DNA from: Pseudomonadota bacterium
GTDB taxonomy: Bacteria; Desulfobacterota; Desulfovibrionia; Desulfovibrionales; Desulfomicrobiaceae
DNA: 64,000 nucleotides
Direction of reading: 5' to 3'
Assembly (NCBI GenBank): GCA_018902545.1
Contig: JAHIQM010000019.1
Coordinates: forward strand, 62,001 to 126,000
The notes under the pieces: model-generated
Database searches by the model: none
The model's input: only the letters and a program-made list of their open reading frames with translations
What the model was told of the DNA's origin: nothing
In this document: piece after piece, positions 59,978-64,000 of the stretch
How the letters are laid out: every line of letters begins with the position of its first letter
Position numbering within the stretch: the first letter of the stretch is position 1
Made by a program: the position numbers and the translations under genes

Positions 59978-60709
59978 TTACATGTACCAGCGCCAGCTTT
60001 GTCCGGCCCTGAACAGTTCGCGCAGGGTGAGGGGTCTGTTCCCGGCGATCTTTTTGGCCAGGTAGATGAAGAGGTAGGCCGTCTGCAAGGCGTCGCCCAG
60101 GGCCTCGTGGGCCGTGAAGCGGGGCAGGTCGAATTCGCGGGCCAGGTCGGTCAGGACGTAGGAAATGCTGAGATTATACTGCTCATAGTGCGAGGGCGTG
60201 CGTTTCTCGCGCCACAGCATGGCCATGCGCATGGTGTCCAGGCAGGGGTTGGTCATCGGTTGGCCATGGTTCTTCTTGCAGGCCCGGTTGATGAAACTCA
60301 TGTCCAGGCCCACATGGTGGCCGACGATGAGGGTGCCCTTGCAGAACTCGATCAGTCCGGGAAGCACCTCGGCCAGGGGCGGGGACTTGGCAATGGCTTC
60401 CGGGGTGATGCGGTGGATGAGGGTGCTCGTTTTGGGCAGGGGGATGCTCGGACGCACCAGGGCGCTGAAGCTCTCGCCTGGCACAATGGCCAGCCCGCGC
60501 ACCCGTACCGCTCCGATGGATACAATTTCCTCCCTGCGTGCGGAGAGGCCGGTCAGCTCTGTATCCAGCACTGTATAGACATAGTCGTCGAGGAGGCGCG
60601 TCTGGGCGATTTCGCGGCACAGATTGTTGTTTTCGTCCAGCGCTGCCAGGTTCGACGCTTGGGCCCCAAGGCCCAGCAGATTTTTCAGGGTGGAGAGGTT
60701 CATGCTCAC
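59978..60709 (-). CDS. DEDDh 3'-5' exonuclease (DnaQ-like)
   Basis: 243 aa. Exo I VLDTELTGLSARREEIVSIG (D and E), Exo II LIVGHHVGLDMSFIN (D), Exo III TAHEALGDALQTAYLF (H and D). Resembles the epsilon subunit of DNA polymerase III. GTG at 60709 overlaps the upstream stop by four bases; an ATG at 60703 is also possible. Coupled to the DUF294 gene, a known association. Confidence 0.9.
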   Translation of the reverse strand: MSMNLSTLKNLLGLGAQASNLAALDENNNLCREIAQTRLLDDYVYTVLDTELTGLSARREEIVSIGAVRVRGLAIVPGESFSALVRPSIPLPKTSTLIHRITPEAIAKSPPLAEVLPGLIEFCKGTLIVGHHVGLDMSFINRACKKNHGQPMTNPCLDTMRMAMLWREKRTPSHYEQYNLSISYVLTDLAREFDLPRFTAHEALGDALQTAYLFIYLAKKIAGNRPLTLRELFRAGQSWRWYM

Positions 60710-62619
60710 GCCATGTTCAGCCTGAAGACTTCGCGCAGCTCCCCGTGCAGGGCCGTGGTCACGCCGAAGGCTTCACGCAGGGTTCGTTTTTCCAGGGACG
60801 AGAGGGTGCCCGGATCAATGCGGTTGTCCGGGGTGACGCCCTGCTCCATCTGTTCGAGCTGGTGCATGAGCCGCGAGTGCAGCAGGAATTCGAAGGATTC
60901 CCGCGCCTCGTGGTACAGGTCGCGGGAGAGGTGGCCTTCCTGGTGCAGCAGGTCGAGTCTGCCGAGGGTGCTGGTCTCCCGGATTCCGTGGTACAGGGCC
61001 ATGACCCGCGCAAAATCCATGAAGGGCAGCAGCCCCCTGGTCTTGATGTCCAGGGTGTTTTTGTGAGCCCCGTCTTTCTCGACCATGAAATTTTTGAAGA
61101 AGGTCAGCGGTGGCTTGGCGTTCAGGCAGTCGGCAGCCAGATAGCGCAGGAAGAGGTCCTTCCCTGCACAGGCCTTGGTCACATGCTGGCGCAGGTTCTC
61201 AGCCAGATCCTTGTGTCCGTGCACGCCCCGGAAGTCAAAGAACACGGAACTGGCCAGGACGCGCTCGGGCTCGGGTGCAGCGGTCCAGGTGTTGATCCGG
61301 TTTTTCCAGACATCCAGCGAGCCTCGCCACTGTGGGTTCGAGGCCATCATGTTGCCCGGACAGCGCGGGAAGCCGCAATTTATGAGATGGCCGACCATGC
61401 GTTCAGTGAAGGCCGAGAAATACGTCTCGGCGGCCCGCTCCAGAAAATCCACCCCGCAGTTCTCGATGACCAGGGCATTGTCCTGGTCCGTGGCGAAGGT
61501 CTGTTCGCGGCGGCCCTCGCTGCCCATGAGCAGCAGGCAGAACTTGGCCGGAGGGGGCCCCAGTTCGCGCAGCATCAGTTCCAGGAGCTTGGAAATGATC
61601 TGGTCGTTCAAAATGGAAATCATGCGCGTGATGTTGCCCGCCTTGGCCCCCTGCTGGACCAGGGTGCGGATGACCGGGGTGATGCTGTCGTGCAGGGGAT
61701 AGAGCCCGGGGATGGTCGTGCGCGATGCTATTTCCCGGAACACGGACATGGGCGAGCGGCCCTGCAGGAGCATGATGTCATGGGAACTGACGACGCCCTG
61801 CAGCCTGTTGCCTGACTTGACCACGAGATGGTGGATGTTCTTTGACATCATGGCCAGGAGGGCGTCGAAGCATACCGCGCCGGCGTCGATGCATTCCACG
61901 GGCGTGGTCATGATGGTTTCGGCCGGAGCCTGCAGGTCCAGGCCCAGGGCCATGGCCTTGCGCAGGTCAGTGTCGGTGATGATGCCGCAGATATCCCCAG
62001 AGGGTTCACGGAACAGGAGTGAGCCCGTATTGTGCCGGATCATCTCCTTGGCGGCGGCCTGGATGCTCAGGCCAAAGGGCACGCTGACCGGTTCGCGGGA
62101 AACGAGGTCGCCCACGGGATTACTGAAAAGGTGCAGGCTGTGGTCTTCGTGAGCGGGCTGGGTCTTGCAGCGCATTTCCTCGAAGGCCTTGGAGAGAAAG
62201 GTATCGGCGAAGGATTTGAGGTAGAAGCGCGGGATGGCGGGATTGAGGTGCACGGCTTCGAAAAAGCGGTCACGCGGGATCTTGATGACGAAGGTGTCTT
62301 CCACGGTTTCGGCGTCCATGGCCGCCTTTTCCCCATTGAACAGGGACAGGGCGCCCAGTGAGGCGCCCTCGGTGCGGATGTCCATGAGGATACCCTCGTC
62401 TTCGATAAAGAGGCGGATGGCCCCCTTCTGCACCAGATACAGACCATCGACCTCGCTCACCCCCCGGCGAAACAGCCTTGTCCCTGCCGGGAAGAAGTCC
62501 ACCAGGCAACTGCGTGCCAGGCGGACCAGGCTCTGCCGCTCCAGTTCGGAGAAGGGCAGGGTGGTTTCAAGAAAGGTGACGATGCTGTCGTATCCCGCAG
62601 GCTGGATTCCCGCGTTCAT
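60706..62619 (-). CDS. cNMP-binding / CBS / DUF294 nucleotidyltransferase-like protein
   Basis: 637 aa. Order: cyclic-nucleotide-binding domain (about 15-130; RRGVSEVDGLYLVQKGAIRL), two CBS motifs (about 165-285; CGIITDTDLRKAMAL and LQGVVSSHDIMLL), a DUF294 nucleotidyltransferase-like region (LMGSEGRREQTFATDQDNAL) and a helical C terminus. Predicted cytoplasmic regulator. The same arrangement, next to a sodium:solute symporter and an exonuclease, is widespread; it may modify or control the transporter. Confidence 0.9.
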   Translation of the reverse strand: MNAGIQPAGYDSIVTFLETTLPFSELERQSLVRLARSCLVDFFPAGTRLFRRGVSEVDGLYLVQKGAIRLFIEDEGILMDIRTEGASLGALSLFNGEKAAMDAETVEDTFVIKIPRDRFFEAVHLNPAIPRFYLKSFADTFLSKAFEEMRCKTQPAHEDHSLHLFSNPVGDLVSREPVSVPFGLSIQAAAKEMIRHNTGSLLFREPSGDICGIITDTDLRKAMALGLDLQAPAETIMTTPVECIDAGAVCFDALLAMMSKNIHHLVVKSGNRLQGVVSSHDIMLLQGRSPMSVFREIASRTTIPGLYPLHDSITPVIRTLVQQGAKAGNITRMISILNDQIISKLLELMLRELGPPPAKFCLLLMGSEGRREQTFATDQDNALVIENCGVDFLERAAETYFSAFTERMVGHLINCGFPRCPGNMMASNPQWRGSLDVWKNRINTWTAAPEPERVLASSVFFDFRGVHGHKDLAENLRQHVTKACAGKDLFLRYLAADCLNAKPPLTFFKNFMVEKDGAHKNTLDIKTRGLLPFMDFARVMALYHGIRETSTLGRLDLLHQEGHLSRDLYHEARESFEFLLHSRLMHQLEQMEQGVTPDNRIDPGTLSSLEKRTLREAFGVTTALHGELREVFRLNMA

Positions 62620-62670
62620 AGATTGTCCTTTGGTTGCGGGGCCGGAAGGCCGGCCCCATTTTTTTGGTTG

Positions 62671-64000
62671 TTAGTGGTCAATGGCCGCGCCCGCACCGCG
62701 CGGGATGCGCACGCTCTCGACCATCTCCTGCACTGCGGCCGGCGGGGCCTTGGTGATCAGGGACACGCCGATGGTCACCGCGAAGTTGATGACCATGCCC
62801 ACGGTGCCGATGCCTTCGGGGCTGATGCCGAAGAACCAGGGCGAGACGCCCATGAACTTGGTCTGCACGATGTAGAGCATGGTGAAGCCGATGCCGCTGA
62901 TCATGCCGCTTATCGCTCCTTCCTTGGTCGCGCGCTTCCAGAAGATGCCGAGCACGATGACGGGGAAGAAGGATGACGAGGCCAGGCCGAAGGCCAGCGC
63001 CACCACCTGGGCCACGAAGCCGGGCGGGTTGATGCCGAAGTACCCGGCGATGATCACGCCCACGCCGATCATGATCCGGCCCACCAGCAGGCGCATCTTT
63101 TCCGAGGCGCCCCGATCGATGATGCGATAGTAGAGGTCGTGCGAGATGGACGAGGCGATGACCAGCAAGAGCCCGGCCGCCGTGGACAGGGCCGCGGCCA
63201 GGCCGCCCGCCGCGACCAGAGCGATGACCCAGGGCGGAAGTTGCGAGATTTCGGGTGTGGCCAGGACCATGATGTCGTTGTCTATGTAAAGTTCGTTGGC
63301 GTTGTCGAGGGGCGGGTTGGTGACCAGTCGCTGGCCGTGTTCACCCGTTTCCCCGCTGTAGGCGGGCTTGCCCGCGAAGGCCGCACCGGCGCGGTAGGTG
63401 ATGATGCCGTCGTTGTTCTTGTCCACCCAGGCCAGAAGTCCGGTCTTCTCCCAGTTGCCGAACCAGGCCGGAACGGAGGAGTAAGGCGTTTCGCTCAGGG
63501 CGTTGGTCAGGGTGTAGCGGGCAAAGGCACCCAGGGCCGGGGCCGTGGTGTACAGGATGGCGATGAAAAGGATGGCGTAAAAGGCCGAGAGACGTGCGGC
63601 GCGCACGCTCGGCACGGTGTAGAAGCGGATGATGACGTGTGGCAGGCCCGCCGTGCCGACCATGAGACACATGGTGATGGCGAAGACGTCGATCATGGGC
63701 TTGGAGCCGGGGCCGAAGGCACTGGTGTATTCCGCGAAGCCCAAGTCCGTGCCGATCTGGTTCAGGGTTTCGAGCAGGTATTTGCCCGAATCAGGCCCGT
63801 CGATGAGGGTTCCGCCAAATCCCAGCTGCGGGATGGGGTTGCCGGTCAGGTTAAATGAAATGGCCACGGCCGGAATGATGAAGGCCGTGATCAGGACACA
63901 GTACTGGGCGACCTGAGTCCAGGTGATGCCTTTCATGCCGCCGATGGCCGCGTAGAAGAAGACCAGGACCATGCCGATCATGACGCCGGTATTGACGTCG
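62671..64000 (-). CDS. Sodium:solute symporter (acetate-type), N terminus beyond the window
   Basis: At least 440 codons; the frame stays open to the right edge, so the start is outside. Many membrane segments; family blocks include the SSF core YAAIGGMKGITWTQVAQYCV, TVPSVRAARLSAFYAILFIA and GLAAALSTAAGLLLVIASSI then SHDLYY. It resembles the VC_2705/ActP group that imports small monocarboxylates. It is upstream of the DUF294 and exonuclease genes, suggesting a joint operon. Confidence 0.9.
   Translation of the reverse strand, partial: DVNTGVMIGMVLVFFYAAIGGMKGITWTQVAQYCVLITAFIIPAVAISFNLTGNPIPQLGFGGTLIDGPDSGKYLLETLNQIGTDLGFAEYTSAFGPGSKPMIDVFAITMCLMVGTAGLPHVIIRFYTVPSVRAARLSAFYAILFIAILYTTAPALGAFARYTLTNALSETPYSSVPAWFGNWEKTGLLAWVDKNNDGIITYRAGAAFAGKPAYSGETGEHGQRLVTNPPLDNANELYIDNDIMVLATPEISQLPPWVIALVAAGGLAAALSTAAGLLLVIASSISHDLYYRIIDRGASEKMRLLVGRIMIGVGVIIAGYFGINPPGFVAQVVALAFGLASSSFFPVIVLGIFWKRATKEGAISGMISGIGFTMLYIVQTKFMGVSPWFFGISPEGIGTVGMVINFAVTIGVSLITKAPPAAVQEMVESVRIPRGAGAAIDH

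Noticed and set aside
1-64000. CRISPR array or insertion sequence
   Set aside because: No regularly spaced repeat-spacer pattern was seen other than the four iterons, and no intact transposase with terminal inverted repeats was found.

Overview
The window looks like a chromosomal segment of a GC-rich, Gram-negative deltaproteobacterium, most likely a Desulfovibrio/Desulfomicrobium-type member of the Desulfovibrionales. This is inferred from gene content: a MucR/Ros-type zinc-finger regulator, selA, a TIGR03960-like radical SAM protein fused to DUF2344, a long ATP-type phosphofructokinase, two-gene nifU-nifS, TauE-like and DsrE-like proteins, and many lipoproteins. No 16S rRNA gene or other decisive marker is present, so the genus is not proven.

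Bases 1-8816. The AT-rich left edge holds the tail of a PEP-CTERM protein. A minus-strand five-gene operon (7788 down to 427) follows. It encodes two PotD-like periplasmic lipoproteins without any transporter, a Cache/HAMP histidine kinase, a receiver-PAS-PAS histidine kinase and a receiver-HD-GYP c-di-GMP phosphodiesterase. Most junctions are overlapping or nearly so. This resembles a polyamine-type ligand sensor feeding into c-di-GMP turnover. A small putative lipoprotein gene follows on the plus strand.

Bases 9311-18839 are an integrated mobile element (unit length 9465 bp) in the 3' half of a tRNA-Arg(UCU) gene. It is flanked by 64-bp perfect direct repeats. It carries a tyrosine integrase, two AlpA/HTH_17-type regulators, a winged-helix replication-initiator-like protein followed by four iterons and an AT-rich palindrome, and a run of tightly coupled small genes. 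That run includes two Cys-motif paralogues, a coiled coil, a Gly/Ala-rich 336-aa protein, a DUF5681-like protein and three tandem short paralogues. An AT-rich, opposite-strand block encodes four exported proteins, one with Rap1a/Tai-like immunity features. No capsid, tail or conjugation genes were seen, so a phage satellite or integrative plasmid is the best reading.

Bases 18868-31420 hold housekeeping genes: folC, selA, hisC-cmk, convergent mazG-cvpA, the radical SAM protein, mucR, a YkgJ-like protein and shikimate kinase. Several clear terminators and two long inverted repeats lie between them. Bases 31445-36131 are a complete livKHMGF branched-chain amino-acid ABC transporter operon on the minus strand. 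Bases 36568-49680 carry gmhA, an FmdB-like protein, hemC, cobT, DUF523, PilZ, pfk, an SDR epimerase, nifU/nifS, bpt, glnS, a Nudix hydrolase and a nitroreductase.

Bases 49820-54487 are a plus-strand run: a DMT-type transporter, a DsrE-like protein, an ITPase, two unknowns, glucokinase and an unusual TPLG/NG-repeat protein. Bases 54578-56077 hold two divergent toxin-antitoxin modules (HTH antitoxin/Gp49-like toxin, and VapBC), each with a 9-4-9 palindrome in its promoter region. The remainder contains a 4Fe-4S protein, a TauE-like exporter, secreted proteins, and a DEDDh exonuclease + cNMP/CBS/DUF294 protein + sodium:solute symporter cluster that runs off the right edge.
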